Shown here in pieces: positions 1-6,376 of a stretch of 6,839 bases of DNA (position 1 is the first letter of the stretch; each line of letters starts with the position of its first letter). The notes under the pieces were generated by a model. It searched no databases. It was given only the letters and a program-made list of their open reading frames with translations, and had not been told where the DNA came from. Made by a program: the position numbers and the translations under genes. Source of the DNA: Candidatus Aminicenantota bacterium (GTDB taxonomy: Bacteria; Acidobacteriota; Aminicenantia; Aminicenantales; Aminicenantaceae); assembly GCA_030614645.1 (NCBI GenBank), contig JAUWTR010000089.1, positions 1 to 6,839 on the forward strand, in the 5' to 3' direction.

Positions 1-572
1 AGACCCTTACCATCTACTATGAATTCACTGGAGGAAAAATATTCCTCCCCTTCGATTTGTGAATTATCGTCAAACATAAATTTACTATTAAACTCATATA
101 TTCCGGTTCCTCCTTTGATGTATGCCCTTGCCGCGGAATTTAGAGGTAGGAAAAAGTACCCGCTAAGAACGATGGGAATGAAATTCATGGTTGGCTTTAC
201 GTCTAGAGAAAATTTCCCATATTCAGAGCTTTCCCAGACAATATCGCTATTCTGAGTTTTGCTGCTATATCCGACTTCAAGACCAATACCAAAATGCTTT
301 GACAATTGCATCACGAATTCGATATTCATTTCTGGAGAATTTCTGAAACCTTTCATAGCATTGGTTTTTGTGAATCCATAGGGTTGTAAAAGTGTATCGT
401 AGTAAACTTCAGTATCGGACAGGAACGAATTAAGATTGCTAAGATTTAAAGTGCCGTACTTTCCGGAAATCTTAAAGCTGAGGCTTTTGTGATTTTCAGT
501 TGCTTTTACTTCTGTTGCTAAAATTATCAGACAAAAGACTGAAAAAATTATTCCCTTAATGATTTTTCCCAT
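1..572 (-). CDS. Putative outer-membrane beta-barrel protein, 3'-truncated by the window edge
   Basis: This is an open frame read on the minus strand from ATG at 572 to the window edge, about 190 codons with no stop; the C-terminus is outside. The start is fixed by an in-frame TGA four codons upstream and a GAGAGGG ribosome-binding site (577-583) 4 nt before the ATG. The N-terminus is a typical Sec signal peptide: MGKIIKG, a hydrophobic core (IIFSVFCLIILA), then a V-K-A cleavage site near residue 24. The mature part has alternating hydrophobic/polar segments and aromatic-rich turns (SFKISGKYGTLNL, FGIGLEVGYSS, IVLSGYFFLP, AYIKGGTGIYEF), as in small OmpA/OmpW-like barrels with 8 or so strands. 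The family is inferred from pattern only; I do not recognise the specific protein. A periplasmic protein of other fold is the alternative. It is separated from the tRNA by about 370 bp and is probably its own transcription unit. Confidence 0.68.
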   Translation of the reverse strand, partial: MGKIIKGIIFSVFCLIILATEVKATENHKSLSFKISGKYGTLNLSNLNSFLSDTEVYYDTLLQPYGFTKTNAMKGFRNSPEMNIEFVMQLSKHFGIGLEVGYSSKTQNSDIVWESSEYGKFSLDVKPTMNFIPIVLSGYFFLPLNSAARAYIKGGTGIYEFNSKFMFDDNSQIEGEEYFSSSEFIVDGKG

Positions 573-642
573 TTTACCCTCTCATATGAATCAAATCTAT
601 ATATTAAAATATCATGGGAAACAATTCGTTCGTATCCCGAAA

Positions 643-671
643 ATTATATTATACTTTATTATAACTGTATT
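643..671 (-). promoter_or_regulatory. Possible promoter of the outer-membrane protein gene
   Basis: On the minus strand a perfect TATAAT (643-648) lies 17 bp downstream of AATACA (666-671), which matches the -35 consensus TTGACA at only three positions. A second overlapping TATAAT occupies 648-653. The -10 is about 70 nt upstream of the ATG at 572. The surrounding sequence is very AT-rich, so chance matches are likely and the -35 is weak. Confidence 0.35.
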
Positions 672-796
672 TGTTGCAGCAAAGAACATGCCAATTATTT
701 CAGGAAGAGAAATCTCTATTTCTGCTTTGCTTTGTCCTGAAAATAATACAATTGTAATCTTTTTTTCAAAAGAAGGGAGTAAAAAAGTGAATAAGA

Positions 797-904
797 AGGC
801 AGAGGGAGTGAATTAGGTGCTATATCTAGCTGAGCTTTGGGAGGTGGTGGTCTCTCTGCCTGAAAAGGCAGTTTGAGATGGTGTAAAAATCTTTGCCTTT
901 TACA
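797..904 (+). repeat. Cluster of inverted repeats with two competing pairings
   Basis: CTGCCT (856-861) and AGGCAG (866-871) form a 6-bp stem closed by a GAAA tetraloop. Flanking TCTC (851-854) and GAGA (875-878) can extend it across an internal loop. The same left arm, 851-861, can instead pair with 797-807 in an 11-bp stem with one G-U wobble. A further inverted repeat, TGTAAAA (882-888) and TTTTACA (898-904) with a 9-nt loop, follows. The GNRA-type loop and the wobble favour RNA from the plus strand, but no plus-strand gene or promoter is evident. Function is unknown; it could be chance. Confidence 0.4.
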
Positions 905-939
905 ATTCTGAGGAAAACGTTGAAAAAAAGGAAGTTAGT

Positions 940-1015
940 TGGCTCCTCGGGCAGGACTTGAACCTACAACCTAGTGGTTAACAGCCACCCGCTCTGCCGA
1001 TTGAGCTACCGAGGA
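940..1015 (-). tRNA. tRNA-Asn (anticodon GTT)
   Basis: The 76-nt gene folds as a complete cloverleaf. The acceptor arms are TCCTCGG and CCGAGGA, followed by discriminator G and an encoded CCA (940-942). The D stem is GCTC/GAGC with loop AATCGGCA. The anticodon stem is GGTGG/CCACT with one G-U pair and loop CTGTTAA, giving anticodon GTT, which reads AAC and AAU. The T stem is GTAGG/CCTGC with loop TTCAAGT. It lies on the same strand as the chaperone operon, 85 bp after the last gene, and has its own promoter just upstream. Confidence 0.97.
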
Positions 1016-1029
1016 GTGAGCCGAATTAT

Positions 1030-1058
1030 TTTATATCAGAAAATCACTTAAATGGCAA
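1030..1058 (-). promoter_or_regulatory. Promoter of tRNA-Asn
   Basis: On the minus strand TTGCCA (-35, 1053-1058, 5 of 6 matches to TTGACA) is followed after exactly 17 bp by TATAAA (-10, 1030-1035, 5 of 6 matches to TATAAT). Initiation about 7 nt beyond the -10 would leave a leader of roughly 8 nt before the tRNA. Position, spacing and match quality fit a housekeeping sigma-70-type promoter. Confidence 0.75.
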
Positions 1059-1100
1059 TAGAGAAAAGGACCTAGCGAGCAGAAAATGAAAACTGGAATT

Positions 1101-1865
1101 TCAGAAGCGGTAACCGGCTTGCTTTACTTTTTTACGGTAATCATCGCCCCCCATATTCACTATCTTGCACATTTCATAGACGCGGGACCGTAAGCGTATC
1201 CCTATCCGGTCGACAAGGCTATCATCTGCTTGCTGGTTGAAATCTTTCTTTTTAAAGTAAGAATTCCGATTGTCTTCTTCTTCTTCCCCACTGTCAATAT
1301 AGTTTGAAGTGAATATAGTAAGCTTTTTATTGTTGTACCGGTGATTAATAATATAAAAAACAGTCTCTTCCACCCAGGGAGAAGTCCTTTTTGCTCCGAG
1401 TTCATCTAAAACAAGGACATTTTTTTTGAATATAGGGGCAATAACAGCTGTTTCGCTCATAGCGGAATCCGAAGAGTAAGAATTCTGAATATTACGGATT
1501 AGCTCCCTGAAGTCACAGAAATAGCAGGAAATGCCTTTCTTTGCGATCAATTCATTGATGATAGCAACTGCCAGATGAGTTTTCCCTACTCCACAAGGCC
1601 CCTGAAAAAGCAGGCCGATATCTTGTACTGGATAATTCTTTACAAATTTTTTAGAGATTTTAAGAGCACTGTTTAGAGAATCATTATGAATCTCAAAATT
1701 ATTAAAAGAGCAATTTTTATATCTTTTTGGTAGATTGGCTTGCTCCAAAATAACATTTCTCCGGTTTTTAATAAAACATTCACATCGTTTAGCAATAGAC
1801 CGGTTTTCTTCTTCATCCAAAACCCAGCCCGTTCCCTGGCACTTTGGGCAGGTTTTATCTACCAT
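1101..1865 (-). CDS. DnaC/IstB-type AAA+ ATPase, possible helicase loader
   Basis: The 254-residue protein belongs to the DnaC/DnaI/IstB group of AAA+ ATPases, which load the replicative helicase or assist DNA-remodelling partners. Residues 6-30 carry a Cys cluster (C6, C9, C28, C30; CPKCQGTG then CEC) that may bind zinc, as in DnaI-like loaders. The Walker A motif is GPCGVGKT at 89-96, Walker B is VLVLDE at 150-155, and sensor 1 is TSN at 186-188. The segment DRIGIRLRSRV at 219-229 matches the family's arginine-finger region. An acidic insertion (DSGEEEED, 191-198) sits before it. The start shares one base with the sigma factor stop (TAATG), and AAGGGGG (1877-1883) lies 11 nt upstream, so translation is probably coupled. 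It is the last gene of the dnaK operon. The ATPase assignment is firm; replication role versus another client is inferred, since no dnaB or transposase is adjacent. Confidence 0.88.
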   Translation of the reverse strand: MVDKTCPKCQGTGWVLDEEENRSIAKRCECFIKNRRNVILEQANLPKRYKNCSFNNFEIHNDSLNSALKISKKFVKNYPVQDIGLLFQGPCGVGKTHLAVAIINELIAKKGISCYFCDFRELIRNIQNSYSSDSAMSETAVIAPIFKKNVLVLDELGAKRTSPWVEETVFYIINHRYNNKKLTIFTSNYIDSGEEEEDNRNSYFKKKDFNQQADDSLVDRIGIRLRSRVYEMCKIVNMGGDDYRKKVKQAGYRF

Positions 1866-2713
1866 TAGTTTAAATACCCCCTTAACTGCTGCAATTTATG
1901 CGACTGAGACAATTTCTTCATGGCTTTCTTTTCTATCTGTCTGACTCTTTCCCGGGTGAGATCAAGCTTGTCGCCTATTTTTTGAAGAGTCATAGGTTCC
2001 TCATCATCTATACCGAATCTTGATTTTAACACAAAGGCCTCTTTTTCACCTAATCCTTTTATCATCTCCCTTATCTGCTCTTGCACGGAATCCTTGATAA
2101 TTCTGTATTCAATGGAAGGTAAAAGGCTGTCTTCTATCTTTTCACTCAACTCAACATCATCATCATAAAACTGGTTGCTTAAAGAAAGATCTTTATTCTC
2201 TAATACCTCAAGTTCTTCAACCTGACTTATAGATATTTTCATATCCCGGGCAATTTCATCTCTATCCGGATTTCTTCCCAGGTTTTTTTTAAGGTTTGCT
2301 TTTATCTTTTTCATTTTTGTGATCTGGTCTGAAAGTTTCTGAGGGATGTGATATATGCGGGAATTCTGAGTAAGAGAATGATAGACAGCCTGCCGTATCC
2401 ACCAAACAGCATAAGAAATAAATTTAACGTTTTTTTTGTAGTCAAACCTTCTGGCTGCTTCAATTAATCCCAAATTTCCCTCGTTGATCAAATCCAGCAT
2501 GCTTAATCCCATTCCCTGGAATTTTTTAACATAAGAGACTACAAATTTGAGATTAGCCTCTATTAATTTACGCTGAGCTTTCCTGTCTCCCTTTTTTATT
2601 AGCCTGCCTAACCTTGCTTCCTCTTCCTGAGATAAAGGCTGAAATTTGGAAATTTGTTTAAGGTATAGTTTAAGATTCTTTGAATGGTAAGAATCTCTAA
2701 AATTTTCCTTCAT
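1865..2713 (-). CDS. RpoD/SigA-family RNA polymerase sigma factor, lacking region 1.1
   Basis: The 282-residue protein is a sigma-70 factor directing RNA polymerase to promoters. Region 1.2 spans about 13-45. Region 2 spans about 46-115 and includes LINEGNLGLIEAARRFDY and the -10 recognition helix FISYAVWWIRQAVYHSL. Region 3 is about 117-200. Region 4 is about 205-270 with the -35 helix-turn-helix TLQKIGDKLDLTRERVRQIE (242-261). The long acidic region 1.1 and the non-conserved region of proteobacterial RpoD are absent, as in short SigA-like or group 2 factors. After WWIRQA the sequence reads VYHS rather than the ITRS of E. coli RpoD. The start overlaps the hspR stop by four bases (ATGA), so expression is tied to HspR. 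Whether it is the primary sigma or a second, stress-linked one cannot be decided from this window. Confidence 0.93.
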   Translation of the reverse strand: MKENFRDSYHSKNLKLYLKQISKFQPLSQEEEARLGRLIKKGDRKAQRKLIEANLKFVVSYVKKFQGMGLSMLDLINEGNLGLIEAARRFDYKKNVKFISYAVWWIRQAVYHSLTQNSRIYHIPQKLSDQITKMKKIKANLKKNLGRNPDRDEIARDMKISISQVEELEVLENKDLSLSNQFYDDDVELSEKIEDSLLPSIEYRIIKDSVQEQIREMIKGLGEKEAFVLKSRFGIDDEEPMTLQKIGDKLDLTRERVRQIEKKAMKKLSQSHKLQQLRGYLN

Positions 2714-3114
2714 TCTTCTGTTTCTTCTATATTTAAAACTTTCATTAAGTCATGAGTTTTAATCCTAACAATAGCTTTCCTGTTAATCTCAGGCTCCCCT
2801 TTCCTGTCTTTAAAGAATTCTAGGCGGATGTATTCGAGAAAATTGCTTACTTCTTCCTCGATCGACTCAATTTTTTTACGCATATTCAATATCACTTCTA
2901 TTCCAGCTAGATTGACTCCCAACTCCCGAGTAAGATTAAGTATACATTCAAGTTGTTTTAAGTCTTCATCCGTATAAAGACGAGTATTTCCTTCACTGCG
3001 GGAAGGCATTAAAAGTCCTTCCCGTTCATATAAACGCAGGGTCTGGGGATGAATATCATAAAGCCTGGCAACACTACTGATATGATAATACTTATTTTGC
3101 TTTTTCCTATCCAT
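2710..3114 (-). CDS. hspR: HspR, MerR-family heat-shock repressor
   Basis: The 134-residue protein has an N-terminal MerR winged helix-turn-helix: ISSVARLYDIHPQTLRLYER (12-31) and wing SEGNTRLYT (40-48). The segment GVNLAGIEVIL (66-76) is characteristic of HspR. A dimerising, charged coiled-coil-like segment follows to about residue 98. A single Cys (C57) argues against a metal-sensing MerR. HspR represses chaperone genes by binding HAIR inverted repeats, and in studied bacteria DnaK acts as co-repressor. A HAIR-like site lies at the dnaK promoter in this window, so autoregulation is strongly suggested. The start is 4 nt after the dnaJ stop with no strong Shine-Dalgarno sequence, and the stop overlaps the sigma factor start. 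The C-terminal tail (about 100-134) is basic, then acidic. Confidence 0.92.
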   Translation of the reverse strand: MDRKKQNKYYHISSVARLYDIHPQTLRLYEREGLLMPSRSEGNTRLYTDEDLKQLECILNLTRELGVNLAGIEVILNMRKKIESIEEEVSNFLEYIRLEFFKDRKGEPEINRKAIVRIKTHDLMKVLNIEETEE

Positions 3115-3118
3115 TTTC

Positions 3119-4222
3119 TTATGTTTTGATTTTTTTTCTTGGATTTTCCCCAGAAATTTTTTCTATCTCCCGCATTATTTCACGGATACGTTCATTATTA
3201 AAAGGAGGAGGTACAATAGTTACTTCTACATACTGGTCGCCTTTCTTTTTCTTTCCCACCTTAGGGGCTCCTTTTTCTCTCAATCTGAATTTTTGTTCGG
3301 ATTTTGTACCGGGCGGGATTTTAATGGTTGATACTCCGTATACGGTTGGGACTTCAATTTTAGCACCAAGAGTAGCTTCCGGGACTGTTATAGGAAGCTT
3401 GATATAAATATTTGCCCCCTCTCTTTTGAATAAGTTATGTGAATTAACTTCAATTGTTATATATAAATCTCCAGTTGGACCACCCTTTCTTCCAGCATTT
3501 CCTTTACCAGCAATCCTAACTTTAGAGCCGTGGTTGATTCCTGCAGGGATGCGCACCTTTATTCTCTCTGTCTTTTGCATAAATCCCATTCCATGACATA
3601 AAGAACATTCCTCTCCAGTTTCAATTCCACTTCCTTTACAGGCCCTACAGGTTGTAGAAAATCGCATTGCCCCGACCGGGATAGGTGTCTGCCCGGATCC
3701 TCCACAGACTTGACAGGATCGCTTCCCTCCAGATTGAATATATCCTTTTCCTCTGCAAAAAGAACATGCCACTTTTCGAGAAAGTTTTATCCGGGTTTGA
3801 ATCCCATTTATAGCATCCATAAAACCGACCTTCATAGTGTAATAAAGGTCTTCTCCTTTTTCTGGTCCTTGCTGCTGATGTTGGAAAGAACCGCTGAACA
3901 TATTTTTGAAAATATCTTGGAATGAGGCTGAACCAGAATTAGAGAAATTAAATCCTTCAAATCCTCCGTAAGAATACTGCTGCTGAGCTCCACTTGGCGG
4001 CGTATTTCCAACAAATCCAAATTGGTCATACTGCTTTTTTTTCTTAGAGTTACTTAATACTGCATGAGCTTCCTGGATCTCTTTAAATCTCTTTTCAGCA
4101 TTTTTATCCCCTGGATTGAGGTCAGGATGGTATTTGCGTGCCAGTTTTCGATAGGCTTTTTTTATCTCTACATCAGATGCTTTTCGACCTACCCCCAATA
4201 TTTTATATAAATCTTGCGTCAT
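3119..4222 (-). CDS. dnaJ: DnaJ co-chaperone (Hsp40, type I)
   Basis: DnaJ delivers unfolded substrates to DnaK and stimulates its ATPase in the cytoplasm. The 367-residue protein shows the full type I order. A J domain (about 4-69) has HPD at 32-34. A Gly/Phe-rich linker (about 70-118) is also rich in Gln and Ser. Four zinc-finger repeats follow: CSFCRGKG (153-160), CQVCGGSG (170-177), CRACKGSG (192-199) and CSLCHGMG (206-213). Substrate-binding beta domains (about 220-340) include GGPTGDLYITIEV. The intact zinc region separates it from CbpA-type proteins. The start lies 22 nt after the dnaK stop, with a weak AAGG (4229-4232) 6 nt upstream. Length and motif order are normal; the C-terminus is basic (PRKKIKT). 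Confidence 0.97.
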   Translation of the reverse strand: MTQDLYKILGVGRKASDVEIKKAYRKLARKYHPDLNPGDKNAEKRFKEIQEAHAVLSNSKKKKQYDQFGFVGNTPPSGAQQQYSYGGFEGFNFSNSGSASFQDIFKNMFSGSFQHQQQGPEKGEDLYYTMKVGFMDAINGIQTRIKLSRKVACSFCRGKGYIQSGGKRSCQVCGGSGQTPIPVGAMRFSTTCRACKGSGIETGEECSLCHGMGFMQKTERIKVRIPAGINHGSKVRIAGKGNAGRKGGPTGDLYITIEVNSHNLFKREGANIYIKLPITVPEATLGAKIEVPTVYGVSTIKIPPGTKSEQKFRLREKGAPKVGKKKKGDQYVEVTIVPPPFNNERIREIMREIEKISGENPRKKIKT

Positions 4223-4244
4223 GCTGAGCCTTATCGCTTATATC

Positions 4245-6179
4245 TTACGATTTATTCTTATCTTCATCAACTACTTCCGCATCGATCACATCATCAGCAT
4301 CACTCGTTTTCTTTTCCTTTTCTTTTTCATCAGTCGTCTCATCCTGGTCTGGAGCAGCTTCCTGCTGGGCTTGCTGCTGTTCGCCTTGTTTATACATCAT
4401 TTCAGTCAATTTATGTGACGCCTTGGTTAATGTCTCTAAAGCCTTTTTAATCTGCTCTGCATTATCACTTGAAATCACACTCTTGGTATTATCGATCTCT
4501 ATCTGTAGTTTCGATGCTTCCTCAGATTCTATCTTATCCTTATTCTCCATTAATGTCTTCTCAAGGGAATAGACAAGGTTGTCAGCCTGATTTTTAAGAT
4601 CGATCAACTCTCTTCGCTTTTTATCTTCTTCTGAATGTGCCTCTGCATCATTTACCATTTTGTCTATCTCATCATCTTCAAGACCGCTGTGTCCGGTTAT
4701 TGTTATAGCTTGTTGTTTTCCTGTTCCCAGATCTTTAGCAGATACATGCAGTATTCCATCTGCATTAATATCAAAAGTAACCTCTATCTGCGGTATTCCT
4801 CTAGGAGCAGGAGGAATCCCATCCAAATGAAAACGACCAAGGGATCTATTATCAGCTGCCATTTCTCTTTCTCCCTGGAGAACATGTATTTCAACACTAG
4901 GTTGGTTATCTGATGCTGTAGAAAACTTTTCTGTTTTTTTTGTAGGTATGGTTGTATTGCGATCTATCATCCTAGTAAAAACTCCGCCTAAGGTTTCAAT
5001 ACCTAGGGTTAAAGGAGTAACATCCAAGAGCAGAACATCCTTCATATCTCCGGAGAGAACAGCAGCCTGAATAGCAGCTCCAGATGCTACGACTTCATCG
5101 GGATTTACACCTTTGTGAGGCTCTTTTCCAAATAAATTTTTAACCAACTCCTGAACTTTAGGTATACGAGTAGAACCACCCACTAAGATAACCTCATTAA
5201 TATCGGATGGTTTTAATCCTGCATCCTTTAAAGCTTTCTTGCAGGGTTCACTAGTTTTAGCAATTATAGGATCCATGAGCTGTTCTAATTTTGATCTGGT
5301 CAATTTAATAAGGAGGTGTTTAGGACCCGATGAATCTGCAGTTATAAAAGGCAGGTTTACTTCAGTTTCCATTGTAGAAGAAAGCTCCATTTTAGCTTTC
5401 TCAGCCGCTTCTTTTAATCTCTGCAAAGCCATTTTATCTTTAGACAGGTCAATTCCGGATTCTTTCTTAAATTCATTAACTAACCAATCCTGTACTTTCT
5501 GATCTATGTCGTCTCCACCCAAATGGGTATTTCCATTAGTTGACTTGACTTCAACAATACCTTCCCCAACTTCTAGAATAGAAATGTCAAATGTCCCGCC
5601 GCCAAAATCATATACTGCAATGGTATGTTCATTCTTTTTATCCAATCCATAAGCAAGGGCAGCGGCAGTAGGTTCGTTTATGATCCGTTTAACTTCTAAT
5701 CCTGCTATTTTTCCAGCGTCTTTAGTCGCCTTTCTCTGGCTGTCGTTAAAATAGGCAGGAACTGTAATAACGGCTTCTTTAATATTTTCTCCCAAATAAT
5801 CTTCGGCCGCCTTTTTTAGCTTTTTAAGAATGACCGCTGATATTTCAGGAGGCGCATAGGATTTATTTAAAGCCTTTATCCTGACATCTCCATTTGCTTC
5901 TTCTACGACCTTAAATGGAACCTGTTTTATCTCTTCCGGGACTTCCTTAAAACGCCTTCCCATAAATCTCTTAATCGAATATATAGTATTTTCTGGATTC
6001 GTCACTCTCTGCCGCTTAGCGACTTGTCCGACTAATCTCTCTCCCTTTTCTGTAAAAGCCACTACAGATGGAGTTGTGCGTCCACCTTCTTCATTTGAAA
6101 TGATAATCGGTTTATCACCTTCAATTACAGCAACGACTGAATTTGTGGTACCTAAGTCAATTCCTATTATTTTTGCCAT
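4245..6179 (-). CDS. dnaK: DnaK chaperone (Hsp70)
   Basis: This 644-residue Hsp70 is full length and uses ATP cycles to bind and release unfolded proteins. The nucleotide-binding domain (about 1-380) shows phosphate loop GIDLGTTNS (6-14), DFGGGTFD (191-198) and VGGSTRIP (333-340). The segment [13 protein letters not shown] (68-80) and what follows is the Gram-negative-type insertion region. The interdomain linker is VLLLDVTPL (382-390). The substrate-binding beta domain runs to about 500 and the helical lid to about 600. A Gln-rich stretch (QQQAQQ, 601-606) and a charged tail end in [11 protein letters not shown], the conserved terminus linked to substrate capture. The ATG at 6179 has a GGAGG site 7 nt upstream. 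It is first in the operon, and no grpE lies between it and dnaJ. The promoter carries a HAIR-like operator, so repression by HspR is expected. Confidence 0.99.
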   Translation of the reverse strand: MAKIIGIDLGTTNSVVAVIEGDKPIIISNEEGGRTTPSVVAFTEKGERLVGQVAKRQRVTNPENTIYSIKRFMGRRFKEVPEEIKQVPFKVVEEANGDVRIKALNKSYAPPEISAVILKKLKKAAEDYLGENIKEAVITVPAYFNDSQRKATKDAGKIAGLEVKRIINEPTAAALAYGLDKKNEHTIAVYDFGGGTFDISILEVGEGIVEVKSTNGNTHLGGDDIDQKVQDWLVNEFKKESGIDLSKDKMALQRLKEAAEKAKMELSSTMETEVNLPFITADSSGPKHLLIKLTRSKLEQLMDPIIAKTSEPCKKALKDAGLKPSDINEVILVGGSTRIPKVQELVKNLFGKEPHKGVNPDEVVASGAAIQAAVLSGDMKDVLLLDVTPLTLGIETLGGVFTRMIDRNTTIPTKKTEKFSTASDNQPSVEIHVLQGEREMAADNRSLGRFHLDGIPPAPRGIPQIEVTFDINADGILHVSAKDLGTGKQQAITITGHSGLEDDEIDKMVNDAEAHSEEDKKRRELIDLKNQADNLVYSLEKTLMENKDKIESEEASKLQIEIDNTKSVISSDNAEQIKKALETLTKASHKLTEMMYKQGEQQQAQQEAAPDQDETTDEKEKEKKTSDADDVIDAEVVDEDKNKS

Positions 6180-6186
6180 CTTAATT

Positions 6187-6191
6187 CCTCC
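6187..6191 (-). promoter_or_regulatory. Ribosome-binding site of dnaK
   Basis: GGAGG on the minus strand lies 7 nt before the dnaK ATG. It is the strongest Shine-Dalgarno sequence of the operon and confirms the start that gives the standard [15 protein letters not shown]-terminus. Confidence 0.85.
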
Positions 6192-6216
6192 ATAATTTTA
6201 TTGATAATTCCTCTAT

Positions 6217-6245
6217 ATGATAATACTTGAGTGTATCATTGTCAA
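6217..6245 (-). promoter_or_regulatory. Promoter of the dnaK operon
   Basis: On the minus strand a perfect -35 TTGACA (6240-6245) is followed after 17 bp by TATCAT (6217-6222, 5 of 6 matches to TATAAT). Initiation near 6210 would give a leader of about 30 nt before dnaK. The -35 and spacer are overlapped by the HspR operator, so bound repressor would block RNA polymerase. It looks like a housekeeping-type promoter under repression rather than one needing a heat-shock sigma factor. Confidence 0.85.
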
Positions 6246-6250
6246 GTATT
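6222..6250. promoter_or_regulatory. HAIR-like operator for HspR
   Basis: AATACTTGA (6222-6230) and TCAAGTATT (6242-6250) are perfect 9-bp inverted arms separated by 11 nt. Read on the minus strand, the core is CTTGACA-N7-ACTCAAG (6226-6246), against the published HAIR consensus CTTGAGT-N7-ACTCAAG: one half matches fully and the other at 5 of 7 positions. It overlaps the -35 and spacer of the dnaK promoter, and hspR is encoded in the operon it would control. Confidence 0.86.
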
Positions 6251-6283
6251 TATATTGATTATATTGTCAGGTTTTGATTTTAT

Positions 6284-6328
6284 AAAAAAAAAGGAGACAG
6301 TCTCTCTTGCTCTTAGAAACTGTCTCCT
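6284..6328 (-). terminator. Rho-independent terminator of the malic enzyme gene
   Basis: On the minus strand the arms AGGAGACAGTTTCT (6315-6328) and AGAGACTGTCTCCT (6292-6305) form a 14-bp stem with one T-G wobble and a 9-nt loop, followed directly by an uninterrupted T run (6284-6291). It begins about 50 nt after the malic enzyme stop codon and separates that gene from the dnaK promoter. There is no T run on the plus-strand side, so it is unidirectional. Confidence 0.95.
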
Positions 6329-6376
6329 CACAAATAGCTTTACTGAAGTATAGCTTTCAGTATGAAGAAATCTTTA

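Larger units (their letters stand above)
573..939. other. Intergenic region with no convincing gene
   Basis: This stretch lies between the tRNA-Asn gene and the start of the putative outer-membrane protein. Frames on both strands are short and lack good ribosome-binding sites or protein-like composition. The side near 573-700 is AT-rich and probably holds the promoter of the outer-membrane protein gene. The 797-904 part contains inverted repeats that are listed separately. A run CCTTTTTTTC on the minus strand (923-931) lies just after the tRNA and may help end its transcript, although no GC-rich hairpin other than the tRNA itself precedes it. Confidence 0.6.

Noticed and set aside
19..255. 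Plus-strand open frame of 78 codons
   Set aside because: It is the antisense shadow of the outer-membrane protein frame, which has a signal peptide and a proper start.
559..816. Plus-strand open frame of 85 codons in the intergenic region
   Set aside because: It begins antisense inside the signal-peptide gene, lacks a good ribosome-binding site, has no recognisable domain and lies in AT-rich sequence where such frames arise by chance.
940..1015. tRNA-Asn as an attachment site for an integrated element
   Set aside because: tRNA genes are common integration targets, but no integrase and no direct repeat of the tRNA 3' end is visible in the window.
1202..1405. Second minus-strand frame of 67 codons within the ATPase gene
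   Set aside because: It lies entirely inside the AAA+ ATPase gene in another frame and has no features of its own.
4214..4450. Plus-strand hydrophobic open frames opposite the 3' end of dnaK
   Set aside because: Their composition follows from the antisense of the Lys/Glu/Asp- and Gln-rich DnaK tail; dnaK is unambiguous here.
6265..6270. CTGACA on the minus strand as a second -35 upstream of dnaK
   Set aside because: No suitable -10 lies 16-18 bp downstream, and the promoter overlapping the operator is a much better match.
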